Shown here: positions 25,151 through 33,629 of the stretch, piece by piece
How positions within the stretch are numbered: position 1 is the first letter of the stretch
How the letters are laid out: each line of letters opens with the position of its first letter
Source: JAFGNV01 sp964612485
Lineage (GTDB): Bacteria > Chloroflexota > Anaerolineae > 4572-78 > J111
DNA length: 64,000 nt
Assembly: GCA_964612485.1 (NCBI GenBank)
Contig: CAZTFF010000018.1
Span: 1-64,000, forward strand
Direction of reading: 5' to 3'
Translations under genes and position numbers: made by a program
The notes under the pieces: generated by a model
What the model was told of the DNA's origin: nothing
The model's input: only the letters and a program-made list of their open reading frames with translations
Databases searched by the model: none

Positions 25151-25600
25151 ATGGTAAGCATACAACAAACAGCCGTCATCGAAGCGCCTATGGCCGCGGT
25201 GATGCAGGCGCTCAACCGGGTAGAAACCATCCCTGAGTGGGCCACGGTCAAAGGTGTGGTAAACAACGTGCAAGGCAGCGGCGTCGGGATGAACTACACC
25301 TGGCATTACACCGTTCAGGGCGTTTCTTTCAATGGCCGCAGTGAAGTCATCGAGCGAAGCGAAGATACGTTGATTACCAAAACAACCGGCGATGTGGACA
25401 GCCTCTGGACCATTACTTTAACCCCCATTAGTGAGAAAACAACGGCCTTGCAGGTGGTGGTAGAGTATAATCCGCCCAACAAATTTGTTGAGATTTTGGC
25501 CGACCGGATCATCGAGCAATATGCAACGCCTGAGGTTGCCGCCAAAAATCTGACCAACTTTAAACAATATATTGAGGCCAAAGTGAAACAGGGGGTGTGA
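25151..25600 (+). CDS. SRPBCC (START-like) family protein
   Basis: 149 residues with the Bet v1/START-like pattern: 'VSIQQTAVIEAPMAAVMQALNRVETIPEWATVKGVV' at the N-terminus, the beta strands around 'MNYTWHYTVQGVSFNGRSEVIE', and a long C-terminal helix 'AAKNLTNFKQYIEAKVKQG'. These proteins form a cavity for hydrophobic ligands; the ligand is unknown. It has its own promoter and starts a plus-strand group with the Nudix and galT genes. Confidence 0.82.
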   Translation: MVSIQQTAVIEAPMAAVMQALNRVETIPEWATVKGVVNNVQGSGVGMNYTWHYTVQGVSFNGRSEVIERSEDTLITKTTGDVDSLWTITLTPISEKTTALQVVVEYNPPNKFVEILADRIIEQYATPEVAAKNLTNFKQYIEAKVKQGV

Positions 25601-25613
25601 ATTTACACAGTCT

Positions 25614-26264
25614 ATGAGTAAGTTGCCGGCTCTCTCCCTGTCTACCGACGATATTCGACAGGCTTTGAAGAATCCATTACCCGGAAGGGCCGGTCAGGTA
25701 AAAATGGCGCCTGAAATGGCCGATGGCCGGCCGGACCGATGGCAGGTAGAAACGCTTTGCCAGCAAGCAGCGGTTTTGCTTTTGTTTTATCCTCATACCA
25801 CTTATTCTGACTCAGAACTACACCTGGTGCTAACCCGTCGAACGGAATACCCCGGCGTTCACAGCGGCCAAATTTCGCTGCCCGGTGGCCGCCAGGAAGA
25901 TGGCGAAACACTTCAAGCAACGGCTTTACGCGAGGCACACGAGGAAGTGGGCGTTTCGCCACAAGAATTGCAGGTTATCGGGAAATTATCGATGCTTTAT
26001 ACGCCGCCCAGTAATTTTTGCATTCAACCGTTTATCGCGTTTAGCCCGGCCCGGCCCGAATTTGAACTTGAGGCCAAGGAAGTTGCCGAATTGATTGAAA
26101 CGCCGTTGAGCCTGTTGTTAAACCCAAAAACACGCCGGCAGGAAATATGGCATTTTCCAAACTATGGAGATCGTCGCGTCCCCTTCTACGATATTTTTGG
26201 ACATAAAGTATGGGGCGCAACAGCCATGATTTTAAGCGAATTTCTGACACTTCTGGATATGTAA
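25614..26264 (+). CDS. Nudix hydrolase, CoA pyrophosphatase type
   Basis: 216 residues. The Nudix box 'GGRQEDGETLQATALREAHEEVGV' is complete (R106, E107, E110, E111), preceded by 'RTEYPGVHSGQISLPGG', the pattern of the NudL/CoAse (UPF0035) subfamily that cleaves CoA to 3',5'-ADP and phosphopantetheine. The C-terminal 'DIFGHKVWGATAMILSEFL' is also typical. It follows the SRPBCC gene by 13 bases. Confidence 0.88.
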   Translation: MSKLPALSLSTDDIRQALKNPLPGRAGQVKMAPEMADGRPDRWQVETLCQQAAVLLLFYPHTTYSDSELHLVLTRRTEYPGVHSGQISLPGGRQEDGETLQATALREAHEEVGVSPQELQVIGKLSMLYTPPSNFCIQPFIAFSPARPEFELEAKEVAELIETPLSLLLNPKTRRQEIWHFPNYGDRRVPFYDIFGHKVWGATAMILSEFLTLLDM

Positions 26265-26317
26265 GATCGTAATAACGGGGAGAGGTACAGTTTCCGCTGC
26301 TTCAGGTAAAAGAATTT

Positions 26318-27316
26318 ATGACCGAACTCCGACAAAATATGGCAACCAAAGAGTGGGTGGTTATTGCTAACGAGCGCGTCAAGCGACCCGACGATTATGT
26401 GACGGCGCAAACCCCCGTGATCGAGCCGTCTTTGCCGGCTTACGATCCTCACTGCCCCTTTTGCCCTGGCCACGAGGAACTTGATCTGGAAGTGGCCCGC
26501 TATCCGGCAGTTGATTCCTGGCAAACCAGGGTGGTCAACAATCGATATCCCGCATTGTCTCGCACCGGTGAATTGGCCCGGACCTTCAACGGCGTTCATC
26601 GTTTGATTACGGGCATCGGCTATCACGAAGTAGTTGTGGATCATCCGCAACACAACAAAACACTGGCGCTGATGGAGCCGGAAGAAATACAACTTTATCT
26701 CCAGACCCTGTATGAACGCGGCTGGAGCATTCGCGGTGATTCCCGTATTGAACAAATTATCTATTTCAAAAATCATGGCGAACGCGCCGGCGCCTCCTTA
26801 AAACACCCGCACAGCCAGATCATTGGATTGCCGGTGGTTCCCACCGATATCCGGCACCGCATCGAAGAGGCGCGCCGCTATTTTGATGATAACGGCAAAT
26901 GCGTTTTTTGCACTATGATGCAGGATGAACTGGATAAAAAGGAACGCTTGGTTACAGCCAGCCAGCAATTTGTGGCCTTTGTGTTGTATGCCTCCCCTTC
27001 GCCGTTTCATATTTGGATTCTGCCCCGGCAGCACAGCGTGAGCTTTTTGTATTCTCAAACGGAGCAAATGGCCGATTTGGCCCAAATTTTACACAATGTC
27101 ATGCGGCGTTTGTTTATTGGGTTGGAGGACCCGGCTTATAATTTGATTATTCGCTCGGCGCCGGTGAAAGAGATCAGTAATGATTATTTGCACTGGTATG
27201 TCATTGTCATCCCCCGCGTGAGCCGCACCGCCGGGTTTGAGTTGGGAAGCGGAATGTACATCAATCCCTCGCTTCCCGAAGACTGCGCCGATTTTTTACG
27301 AAACGTTAAGGTATGA
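26318..27316 (+). CDS. galT: Galactose-1-phosphate uridylyltransferase
   Basis: 332 residues, HIT superfamily. The active-site HPHSQ (H163-P-H165) has the nucleophilic His that carries UMP, and the zinc Cys pair 'CPFCPGHE' (C46, C49) is present. A second 'CVFCTMMQDEL' motif lies mid-protein, and 'WYVIVIPRVSRTAGFELGSGMYINPSLPE' is the usual end. It exchanges UMP between UDP-glucose and galactose-1-phosphate; some bacterial homologs act on other sugar phosphates. No galK or galE lies adjacent. Confidence 0.9.
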   Translation: MTELRQNMATKEWVVIANERVKRPDDYVTAQTPVIEPSLPAYDPHCPFCPGHEELDLEVARYPAVDSWQTRVVNNRYPALSRTGELARTFNGVHRLITGIGYHEVVVDHPQHNKTLALMEPEEIQLYLQTLYERGWSIRGDSRIEQIIYFKNHGERAGASLKHPHSQIIGLPVVPTDIRHRIEEARRYFDDNGKCVFCTMMQDELDKKERLVTASQQFVAFVLYASPSPFHIWILPRQHSVSFLYSQTEQMADLAQILHNVMRRLFIGLEDPAYNLIIRSAPVKEISNDYLHWYVIVIPRVSRTAGFELGSGMYINPSLPEDCADFLRNVKV

Positions 27317-27344
27317 TTTTTGGTGATTAGCGAGTAAGGTTTTT

Positions 27345-28499
27345 ATGGAAGAGTTTATAAATAATTCCACATTGAATCAATTGTTGATACTGACCCTGTT
27401 CCCGATTGGGGCCGCAATTCTGTTAGTAGCGTTCCTGTTCTTTTATTATCGACGGGACCGAAACAAAACAAAGATGAAACTGGGAACTCAAGTTTCAGAA
27501 AAAGATGCTGCCGCTCAATCCCCGAAACACGCCGAACCGGAAGATGACGTGAGTCTGTTGCCTGACGAGTCTGAAACTGTGCCGGGGATGGATGACCAAA
27601 TTACACCTGGGGAGAACGATCTCAATTTAGATATTTTGGGGAGAAAAATCGATACGGAGGGACCTGATATGCCATCATCATCTCAATCTGGCAAAGAGAA
27701 AATTGATATTGACGCCCGCTTAAGAGGGGCTGATTCCGCTCCGCCCGAATCTCGTACGGCGGCAGCTTCAGCTCAATCTGCGGAAACAACCACCGTGTCC
27801 GGCCCGGTGTCGAGTAACGAGCCATCGGAATTACTGCGGTTTCTCAAGCATCCTCAAACCGGACGGCTGGTGATAGAAGTAGCCGGCCAGCAATACCACA
27901 AACTTACAGATATTGATGATCGGGAAGTAGGACAGTATATTTTAGAATTGGCCGCTCATTTATTGGCTTTTACCAACGGGGTGGTGGCTACCGATGTGGG
28001 CGTTAAATCTGTGTATCTTCCCAAGGTTGGCCCTACGCCCGCCCCGCTGGTGAAATTTACGCCCATTACCCAATTGCCGGACCCGGATGATGTTGCGCCG
28101 CCTGAAACTGAAACAGAGGAAGCGCCCTCGGAGCCGCTGGTACCCCCGCCTCCACCCGAAGCGGAAGCCGCTTTTTTGGCCTCACTGCAGGCGCAGCCGC
28201 CGCGGCCCGAGCCTGCGCCCCCCCAACGGCGCGGCATTTTTGGCAGGCCCGCAAAACCGGCGGAAGAGCCGGTGCTGATGCCGCAATTCAACCTGGCCGA
28301 TGAAATCAATAAAATCGTTCAGGCCCGGCTCGTATCATCGCCATTGACAAATGTGGCTAAAATTGAAATTTTGTCCGATCTCAGTGGCGGCATTCGCATC
28401 AACGTGGATGGGCACATCTATTCCAGCCCGGATGATGTCCCTGATCCTGAAGCCAAAGAACTCATCAAGGCCGCGATCAAGCAGTGGGAGCGCAGTTAA
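27345..28499 (+). CDS. Membrane-anchored protein with duplicated mini-domain, unknown function
   Basis: 384 residues, no family recognised. One N-terminal membrane helix (about 13-35), then a long acidic, Pro/Ser-rich linker to about residue 165. A compact segment 'GRLVIEVAGQQYHKLTDIDDREVGQYILELA' is followed by a Pro-rich linker and a C-terminal segment 'GGIRINVDGHIYSSPDDVPDPEAKELIKAAIKQW' with the same spacing: beta hairpin, Tyr, acidic turn, helix. The two look like copies of one small domain on the cytoplasmic side. Its stop codon overlaps the convergent parB stop (28496-28499). Confidence 0.7.
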   Translation: MEEFINNSTLNQLLILTLFPIGAAILLVAFLFFYYRRDRNKTKMKLGTQVSEKDAAAQSPKHAEPEDDVSLLPDESETVPGMDDQITPGENDLNLDILGRKIDTEGPDMPSSSQSGKEKIDIDARLRGADSAPPESRTAAASAQSAETTTVSGPVSSNEPSELLRFLKHPQTGRLVIEVAGQQYHKLTDIDDREVGQYILELAAHLLAFTNGVVATDVGVKSVYLPKVGPTPAPLVKFTPITQLPDPDDVAPPETETEEAPSEPLVPPPPPEAEAAFLASLQAQPPRPEPAPPQRRGIFGRPAKPAEEPVLMPQFNLADEINKIVQARLVSSPLTNVAKIEILSDLSGGIRINVDGHIYSSPDDVPDPEAKELIKAAIKQWERS

Positions 28500-29368
28500 A
28501 GTTCCTCGTTTTCGCCCAAAATCGCGTTGAAAATCGCCTGTAATTCTTCTTGCGAGTAAAAATGGATGGTAACTTTCCCGGTCTCTTCATCGCTGCGGGA
28601 AAGTTCTACTTTGGTGCCCAATTTCGACTCAAATTTAGCCAGCATCGTTTTATCGTGCGGCATTAGCGGCGGGCGTTTGGGTTTGGGGGTTTCCGTACCC
28701 GTTAGAAGTTGGCGGACCAGGGTTTCGGTTTGGCGGACGTTCAACCCGCGCCGGATGATTGTTTCCATCACATTCAGTTGATCCCGCTGTTTTTTCAGGC
28801 TCAATAATGCCCGCGCGTGTCCTTCGGATATATCGCCGCCGGCCAGCGCTTCTTTGATGGCCTCCGGCAGGTTTATCAGCCGGATGGTATTGGCCACGGC
28901 GGTCCGGCTTTTGCCCACTCGTTCCGCCACGGCTTCCTGGGTAAGGCCAAATTCTTCCATCAGTTGGGCGTAGGCTTCGGCCTCTTCCAATGGATTCAAA
29001 TCGGCCCGTTGAATGTTCTCAACAATGGCCAACTCCAGCATTTGTTGGGGGCTGGTTTCCTTCACTATTACCGGCACCGCGTTTAACCCCGCCAGTTGGC
29101 TGGCGCGCCAACGTCGCTCTCCGGCGATAATCTGGTACCCTTCGCCGGCCCGCGTAACAATCAGCGGTTGGATCAACCCGTGCTCTTCAATAGAGTTGGC
29201 CAGGTCTTCCAGCTTGGCCGGGTCCATCACCTGGCGGGGTTGGTGCGGATTGGGCGAGATCTGGTTGACAGGTATTTCGATGGCTCCGGCCTGAACTTCC
29301 GGGCTGGCCGGCTGCGAAGGCGGGATCAGAGCGCCTAATCCTTTTCCTAAACCTCGTTTTTGAGACAT
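28496..29368 (-). CDS. parB: ParB/Spo0J chromosome-partitioning protein
   Basis: 290-residue DNA-binding CTPase clamp. 'NPHQPR' (40-45) and GERRWRA (83-89) are the nucleotide-binding boxes, 'ENIQRADLNPLEEA' is box III, and 'LTQEAVAERVGKSRTAVANTIRLINL' is the helix-turn-helix for parS. A Lys/Pro linker and the C-terminal dimer domain follow. It is 21 bases downstream of parA. I did not find a convincing parS in the window. Confidence 0.95.
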   Translation of the reverse strand: MSQKRGLGKGLGALIPPSQPASPEVQAGAIEIPVNQISPNPHQPRQVMDPAKLEDLANSIEEHGLIQPLIVTRAGEGYQIIAGERRWRASQLAGLNAVPVIVKETSPQQMLELAIVENIQRADLNPLEEAEAYAQLMEEFGLTQEAVAERVGKSRTAVANTIRLINLPEAIKEALAGGDISEGHARALLSLKKQRDQLNVMETIIRRGLNVRQTETLVRQLLTGTETPKPKRPPLMPHDKTMLAKFESKLGTKVELSRSDEETGKVTIHFYSQEELQAIFNAILGENEEL

Positions 29369-29389
29369 AGGGTGAATCCTTTCAACAGG

Positions 29390-30184
29390 TTAATCGGCAA
29401 GCTGGCGCCGGACCCGGCTGAGCAACTCTTCGGTGAGGGCGTGATAGGCTTTGCATCCCACCGAGTTAGGCGCGTAGGTGAGAATATCCTCCCCATAGCT
29501 GGGCGCTTCGCTCAACCGGATGTTGCGCGGAATGATGGTTTTGAAGGTTTCGTTGGGGAAATGGCTGCGGACTTCATCAACAACATCGCCGGCCAGATTG
29601 GTCCGGCCATCGTACATCGTCAACACCAATCCGGCTACGTGCAATTGGGCATTCAAACTTTCCCGAACCAGGTTGATGGTGTAAATGAGCTGGCTCAACC
29701 CTTCGAGAGCCAGGTATTCGCATTGCACCGGAATAATCACGCCCTGATCCGAAGCGGTCAGCGCGTTCACCGTGAGCAGCCCCAGGCTGGGCGGCGTGTC
29801 GATAAAAATAAAATCGTAATCAGCCAAGACAGGTTGAACAGCTTTTCTGAGAACCGATTCGCGAGCTAACTGCTGAACCAATTCCACTTCTGCCGCGGCC
29901 AGTTCCGGGGCAGCCGGCACCACAAAAAGGCGCTCTCGTTTGGTGGGTTTGATGATGTTGGCCAGCGGTGTTTGGTTGATAAAAACATCGTAGAGAGAAG
30001 AATCGCCGTCTTGCAGCTCAACGCCAACGCTTGAGGTGGCATTGGATTGAGGATCGGCATCAACCACCAGCACTTTCCCTTTGCGCGCGGCAATAAAGGC
30101 CGCCAGGTTGACGGCCGTGGTGGTCTTGCCCACGCCCCCTTTTTGGTTGGCGATGGTGTAAACAAAGGCAGTATGTTTGCTCAT
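29390..30184 (-). CDS. parA: ParA/Soj chromosome-partitioning ATPase
   Basis: 264 residues. The deviant Walker A 'KGGVGKTTTAVNLA' (15-22, with signature Lys15), 'VDADPQSNATSSVG' and Walker B 'FIFIDTPPSLGLL' are intact, as is 'EYLALEGLSQLIYTI'. With ParB it segregates the origin region. It is followed by parB, with its own promoter at 30230-30258 after the jag terminator. Confidence 0.96.
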   Translation of the reverse strand: MSKHTAFVYTIANQKGGVGKTTTAVNLAAFIAARKGKVLVVDADPQSNATSSVGVELQDGDSSLYDVFINQTPLANIIKPTKRERLFVVPAAPELAAAEVELVQQLARESVLRKAVQPVLADYDFIFIDTPPSLGLLTVNALTASDQGVIIPVQCEYLALEGLSQLIYTINLVRESLNAQLHVAGLVLTMYDGRTNLAGDVVDEVRSHFPNETFKTIIPRNIRLSEAPSYGEDILTYAPNSVGCKAYHALTEELLSRVRRQLAD

Positions 30185-30229
30185 TGTGTTCTAAATCAAA
30201 AAAATTTATAGATTTATTGAATGGGCCTC

Positions 30230-30258
30230 ATTGTAACATAGGCCGGGTTCACAAACAA
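30230..30258 (-). promoter_or_regulatory. parAB promoter (TTGTTT-17-TACAAT)
   Basis: Minus strand -35 TTGTTT at 30258-30253 and -10 TACAAT at 30235-30230, spacer 17, between the jag terminator and parA. Confidence 0.6.
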
Positions 30259-30269
30259 AATAAACCGGC

Positions 30270-30306
30270 GGAATAAACAAAACCCACCCGTATACGAGGG
30301 TGGGTT
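30270..30306 (-). terminator. Rho-independent terminator behind jag
   Basis: Perfect 9-bp stem aacccaccc (30281-30289) with gggtgggtt (30298-30306), loop of 8. In the minus direction it is followed by a T-rich stretch (ttgtttatt), so it ends the rpmH-jag transcript. Confidence 0.8.
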
Positions 30307-30332
30307 CGGTGCATTGTTGGCAGCGGGTTGCC

Positions 30333-31109
30333 CTATTTGGGAATAATGGTGACTTTTCGATTATCGTTGCTGCCAACGCTTTTGGTATAAACTTTTGGAT
30401 GATCGCGCAGAGCCAGGTGGACCAGGCGGCGCTCGTGGGCGGGCATCGCTTCCAGCACCACGCGGCGGTTGGTGGATACGGCCCGTTCGGCCATTTTCTG
30501 GGCCATTTTTTGCAGCGAGCGGCGGCGGCGTACCCGGTATGATTCCACATCAATAATCACCGGCTCCCAGCGGTTGAAATGCTTGCTGACCATCAGCCGG
30601 ATCATATATTGCAGCACCTGGAGCGTTTCGCTGCGGCGGCCAATTAAAATGCCCAGGTCTTTGCCGCTGATATCCAAGATCAGCGGCGGTGTTTCTTCAG
30701 ATTCTACCAGTTCGGGGGCGTCGGTTACATTCACCTCGGCGTTAATACCCATCCGTTCTAACAGGCCGGAAAGATATTCAACGGCCACATCTGCTACGTT
30801 TTCCTCATCCCCCGCGCTGACATCGATTTCAGCAACGTGTTGTTCCGTTTCCGGTTCAACCGCCGGCGCCGGTGTAGTTGCTTCGGCCTGGGGGGTGGCC
30901 TGTTCCCTGGGCGTCAGGCGAACCGTTGCTTCTTCTGCACCAAGGCCAAAGACACCGCGTTTGCCTTCGCTGATGATGTCAATCTCTACCTGGTCCTGGT
31001 TTAGCCCTAATTGGGCCAATCCCAATTCTATGGCGTCTTCAATTGTTTTGGCTTGTACCTGGATACTGTTATCGTTTACGTCGTTTTTTCTTTCGTTTTG
31101 ATCTGGCAT
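30333..31109 (-). CDS. jag: Jag/KhpB RNA-binding protein
   Basis: 258 residues in the canonical order: Jag-N domain (about 15-67, 'IQVQAKTIEDAIELGLAQLGL ... GVFGLGAEEA'), an acidic linker, the KH domain with 'GKDLGILIGRRSETLQVLQYMIRL', and the R3H domain with 'ERRLVHLALRDHPKVYTKSVG'. These proteins bind RNA and are linked to cell division and wall synthesis. The start overlaps the end of yidC by 41 bases, so translational coupling is likely. Confidence 0.93.
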   Translation of the reverse strand: MPDQNERKNDVNDNSIQVQAKTIEDAIELGLAQLGLNQDQVEIDIISEGKRGVFGLGAEEATVRLTPREQATPQAEATTPAPAVEPETEQHVAEIDVSAGDEENVADVAVEYLSGLLERMGINAEVNVTDAPELVESEETPPLILDISGKDLGILIGRRSETLQVLQYMIRLMVSKHFNRWEPVIIDVESYRVRRRRSLQKMAQKMAERAVSTNRRVVLEAMPAHERRLVHLALRDHPKVYTKSVGSNDNRKVTIIPK

Positions 31110-32466
31110 CTTGTCTTTTTCTACTTCCTCCTGAAGCTGAATCTGCCGACACGCCTGATTCTACCGCAACCGGTACAGGTTCATTATTTTTTCCGTCGGT
31201 TGCTGCCGCCGGCTCGGTTTGGATCTGGGTTTTGGTGAAATATTGCTGGCCCATTGCCAAAATATTACTGGTAAACCAGTAGAGTGTCAACCCCGAGGGC
31301 ACAATCAAGGCAAAATACCCGAACATCAACGGCATAAATTTCATCACGGATTGCATCGAGGCCTGTTGCGGATCGGCGGTGGCCGGCGTCATCATTTTTT
31401 GCATATAAAGCTGGGATACAACCAGCAATACCGGCAGCACCAGGTAGGCAATGGCATCGGCCCAACCTACAGACGGCGGCAGGGGCCACAGCCAGCTAAT
31501 GCCGCCGCCCCAATCGGATACAGGCCCGGACAGGCTGGGAATCCAGAAAAATCCTTCGTTGAGTAGCCCTTCGCGGGAGAGTTGGATCAGAGACCGATAG
31601 AGCGCAATCCAGATAGGCATTTGCACCAGCATCGGCAAACAGCCGCCCAACGGATTGACCCCGTGTTCTTTGTACAGGGCCATCTGTTCCTGGGCCAATT
31701 TTTCACGGTCGTCTTTGTATTTTTCCTGTATTTTTTTGAGCTGGGGCTGTAATTCCTGCATCGCCTTAGACGATTTGATCTGCTGCATATTGAGCGGGAA
31801 GGTCAGCAATCGAATGGTCACGGTGAAGAGAATAATGGCGAAACCAAAGGAATAAGGTATGCTGGCGGTGTTCAAAAAGCGGTCAATCCAGACCAGCGAG
31901 ATGGCGATGAGGTTGACAAATTGATCCCACAGATTTAGATCAGGTTCCACCGTGGTGACGGTTACCCCGGCTTGCAGGCTGGTGCCGCCAAACTCTAAAG
32001 AGGCTATGTTGCTCAACGTTTTTCCCGGCTCCGAGGTGGTGGGTGGAATAGCGCCATAGTAAAGGAAGGCTTCTTCCCCCTGCGCCAGGCTGCCCGACCA
32101 GCGGAAGGTATTCTCCTCAAGATCATATTCAGCTGTGCCAAGGGTGGCGGATATAATTTTTTGAAGAACCAACTCTTCTGGAAGAGGGTCGATAAGGGTG
32201 GCGTTGATGGTTTCAGCGCCATCGTTTTTTACGGTGATCGTGAAAGGAACCACCTGGCCCAGGGCGATATTTTCAGTACCGGCCTCTTTTTCCAGCGTAA
32301 CGCCGGCTTCCTGGGCGGTAGGGCCAAGGTTTAAGGCTCGATTATCAGGCGTGGCTGCCGTAGCCGGTTGAAATGATAGAGCCAGGATGAACAAAATGGC
32401 AGCCGCCACAGATGTGGCGATAACCACCAGGGCTACAGTTGATAATTTTGTAAGCTTGACACGCAA
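31069..32466 (-). CDS. yidC: YidC/Oxa1 membrane insertase with an N-terminal DUF11 domain
   Basis: 465 residues. The TTG at 32466 has GAGAGGT about eight bases upstream. After one membrane helix (about 10-32), residues 55-174 form a DUF11-like beta sandwich ('VTLEKEAGTENIALGQVVPFTITVKNDGAE ... IDPLPEELVL ... SNIASLEFGG'), expected outside the membrane. The insertase core follows from about 185: conserved Arg in 'TVTIRLLTFPLNMQQIKSS' (R219), 'NPLGGCLPMLVQMPIWIALY', and the last two helices 'GLTLYWFTSNILAMGQQYF'. The tail is highly basic, as expected for ribosome binding. It inserts proteins alone or with SecYEG. The outer domain differs from the P1 domain of E. coli YidC. Confidence 0.9.
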   Translation of the reverse strand: MRVKLTKLSTVALVVIATSVAAAILFILALSFQPATAATPDNRALNLGPTAQEAGVTLEKEAGTENIALGQVVPFTITVKNDGAETINATLIDPLPEELVLQKIISATLGTAEYDLEENTFRWSGSLAQGEEAFLYYGAIPPTTSEPGKTLSNIASLEFGGTSLQAGVTVTTVEPDLNLWDQFVNLIAISLVWIDRFLNTASIPYSFGFAIILFTVTIRLLTFPLNMQQIKSSKAMQELQPQLKKIQEKYKDDREKLAQEQMALYKEHGVNPLGGCLPMLVQMPIWIALYRSLIQLSREGLLNEGFFWIPSLSGPVSDWGGGISWLWPLPPSVGWADAIAYLVLPVLLVVSQLYMQKMMTPATADPQQASMQSVMKFMPLMFGYFALIVPSGLTLYWFTSNILAMGQQYFTKTQIQTEPAAATDGKNNEPVPVAVESGVSADSASGGSRKRQDARSKRKKKRRKR

Positions 32467-32499
32467 GATTGTTACCTCTCTAATAGTCAGACAGATGGT

Positions 32500-32709
32500 T
32501 TAGGGTACGGGATCGTAGCCGCCGGGATGGAACGGATGGCACCGGGCGATACGTTTGATGGTTAGCCAGCCGCCTTTAAAGAAACCATATTTGGCAATGG
32601 CTTGATAACCATAATGAGAACATGTTGGATGAAAGCGGCAACTCGACGGCAAGGCGGGTGATATAAATTTTTGGTAAAAACGGATCGAACCTAAGGCAAT
32701 ATACTTCAC
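32500..32709 (-). CDS. yidD: Membrane protein insertion efficiency factor YidD
   Basis: 69 residues, standard family size. 'YQKFISPALPSSCRFHPTCSHYGYQAIAKYG' with the three conserved Cys and 'RCHPFHPGGYDPVP' are diagnostic. It supports YidC-dependent insertion. Located between rnpA and yidC, as in most bacteria. Confidence 0.95.
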   Translation of the reverse strand: MKYIALGSIRFYQKFISPALPSSCRFHPTCSHYGYQAIAKYGFFKGGWLTIKRIARCHPFHPGGYDPVP

Positions 32710-32753
32710 CAGACCAACCTGGATTGAAACTTAAAAAATGATGGTCACTTATT

Positions 32754-33125
32754 TCAAACGGATGCAGCATCTGTTTTCTTTGCTTGACTGCATATAAACA
32801 AATCAGATTTTTTCAGCAGGTACAGCAACGTTTTTTCAATATTTTGGTAAGATGCTGTGCGGATGGGCTGCCGGGCGATGATGACTACATCAAACCCCGG
32901 TTTGATCTCCGGCAAGTGTAACCGGGCGGCCTCTCGCATGCGCCGTTTGATTTTATTACGCTCAACCGCTTTGCCTAATCGTTTGCTAACCACAAACCCA
33001 AAGCGGCTGTGATCCAGTTCATTCCGAAGAAACGCCAGCACCATTAAGGGGCTGGCGTGAAATTTTCCATATTGCCGCACCTGCTGAAAATCTTTGTTGC
33101 GGCGTAATCGATATTTGCGCCTCAT
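32754..33125 (-). CDS. rnpA: Ribonuclease P protein component
   Basis: 123 residues. The basic N-terminus 'RRKYRLRRNKDFQQVRQYGK', 'RFGFVVSKRLGKAVERNKIKRRMREAARLH' (the RNR signature) and 'DVVIIARQ' are typical. It binds the RNase P RNA to mature tRNA 5' ends. Between rpmH and yidD. Confidence 0.95.
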   Translation of the reverse strand: MRRKYRLRRNKDFQQVRQYGKFHASPLMVLAFLRNELDHSRFGFVVSKRLGKAVERNKIKRRMREAARLHLPEIKPGFDVVIIARQPIRTASYQNIEKTLLYLLKKSDLFICSQAKKTDAASV

Positions 33126-33164
33126 TCACTCGTCAACAACTTTGGCCCGCTACCCTTTCGTTAC

Positions 33165-33341
33165 TCAGTCCGCGTTCCAGTTGGTGCGTTTCGGATGGCG
33201 GCGCTGGGTGGCTAATGATTGACGGCCCCGCGCGCGGCGCGATTTGAGTACTTTTTTGCCTCCACGCGTAGCCATTCGGGCGCGAAAACCATGAACGCGT
33301 GATCGGCGTCGTCGTTTGGGTTGATAGGTCCTTTTCGGCAT
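33165..33341 (-). CDS. rpmH: 50S ribosomal protein L34
   Basis: 58 residues. The translation begins MPKRTYQPKRRRRSRVHGF and ends KRTNWNAD; the 'KRTYQPKxxRRxRxHGFRARMATxGGxxVLxxRRxxGR' pattern is complete. The family core is about 44-47 residues; here a tail of about 12 is added. It is the first gene of the rpmH-rnpA-yidD-yidC-jag unit. Confidence 0.97.
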   Translation of the reverse strand: MPKRTYQPKRRRRSRVHGFRARMATRGGKKVLKSRRARGRQSLATQRRHPKRTNWNAD

Positions 33342-33383
33342 GTTTCTTAAAAAACCTCGCTTCTAATATTTAATGGACAAGAG

Positions 33384-33413
33384 ATTATACCTTACAACCC
33401 TGGTGATTGGCAA
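33384..33413 (-). promoter_or_regulatory. rpmH promoter (TTGCCA-18-TATAAT)
   Basis: Minus strand -35 TTGCCA at 33413-33408, spacer 18, -10 TATAAT at 33389-33384, about 43 bases upstream of rpmH. Confidence 0.75.
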
Positions 33414-33475
33414 AAAAGCCCCGGATAGATGCCGTTTCTGAGAGGGATGTTTATTATATTTTTGTTACAAAAAAC

Positions 33476-33584
33476 GTATCTTCTCAATATTTTGGGGGAA
33501 CGAGGTCTGAGCCTGTCGAAGACCGTTGGTTTCGACAAGCTCAACCAGCTCAACCAACTCAGCCCCAGATTATTGAGGAGGTAC
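33476..33584 (+). mobile_element. MITE-like repeat, copy 1
   Basis: About 109 bases with imperfect terminal inverted repeats (tctcaatattttgggg against ccccagattattgagg) and an internal inversion (gagcctgtcgaa against ttcgacaagctc). It is nearly identical, in opposite orientation, to the copy at 44534-44632, apart from an extra 'ccagctcaa' duplication. Possible 8-base flanking duplication caaaaaac (33468-33475 and 33585-33592), weak because it is A-rich. No protein is encoded. Confidence 0.75.
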
Positions 33585-33585
33585 C

Positions 33586-33613
33586 AAAAAACCCCCAATT
33601 TTTGGGGTTTTTT
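33586..33613 (-). terminator. Hairpin terminator (A/T-flanked, bidirectional)
   Basis: aaaaaacccc (33586-33595) pairs with ggggtttttt (33604-33613). The A and T runs make it competent in both directions; on the minus strand it would end transcription from the large secreted-protein gene before rpmH. Confidence 0.7.
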
Positions 33614-33629
33614 TTATGGAAAAGTTTGC

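Noticed and set aside
30185..30332. A possible structured RNA in the jag-parA gap.
   Set aside because: The only stable structure is the jag terminator; the rest is the parAB promoter and an AT-rich leader.
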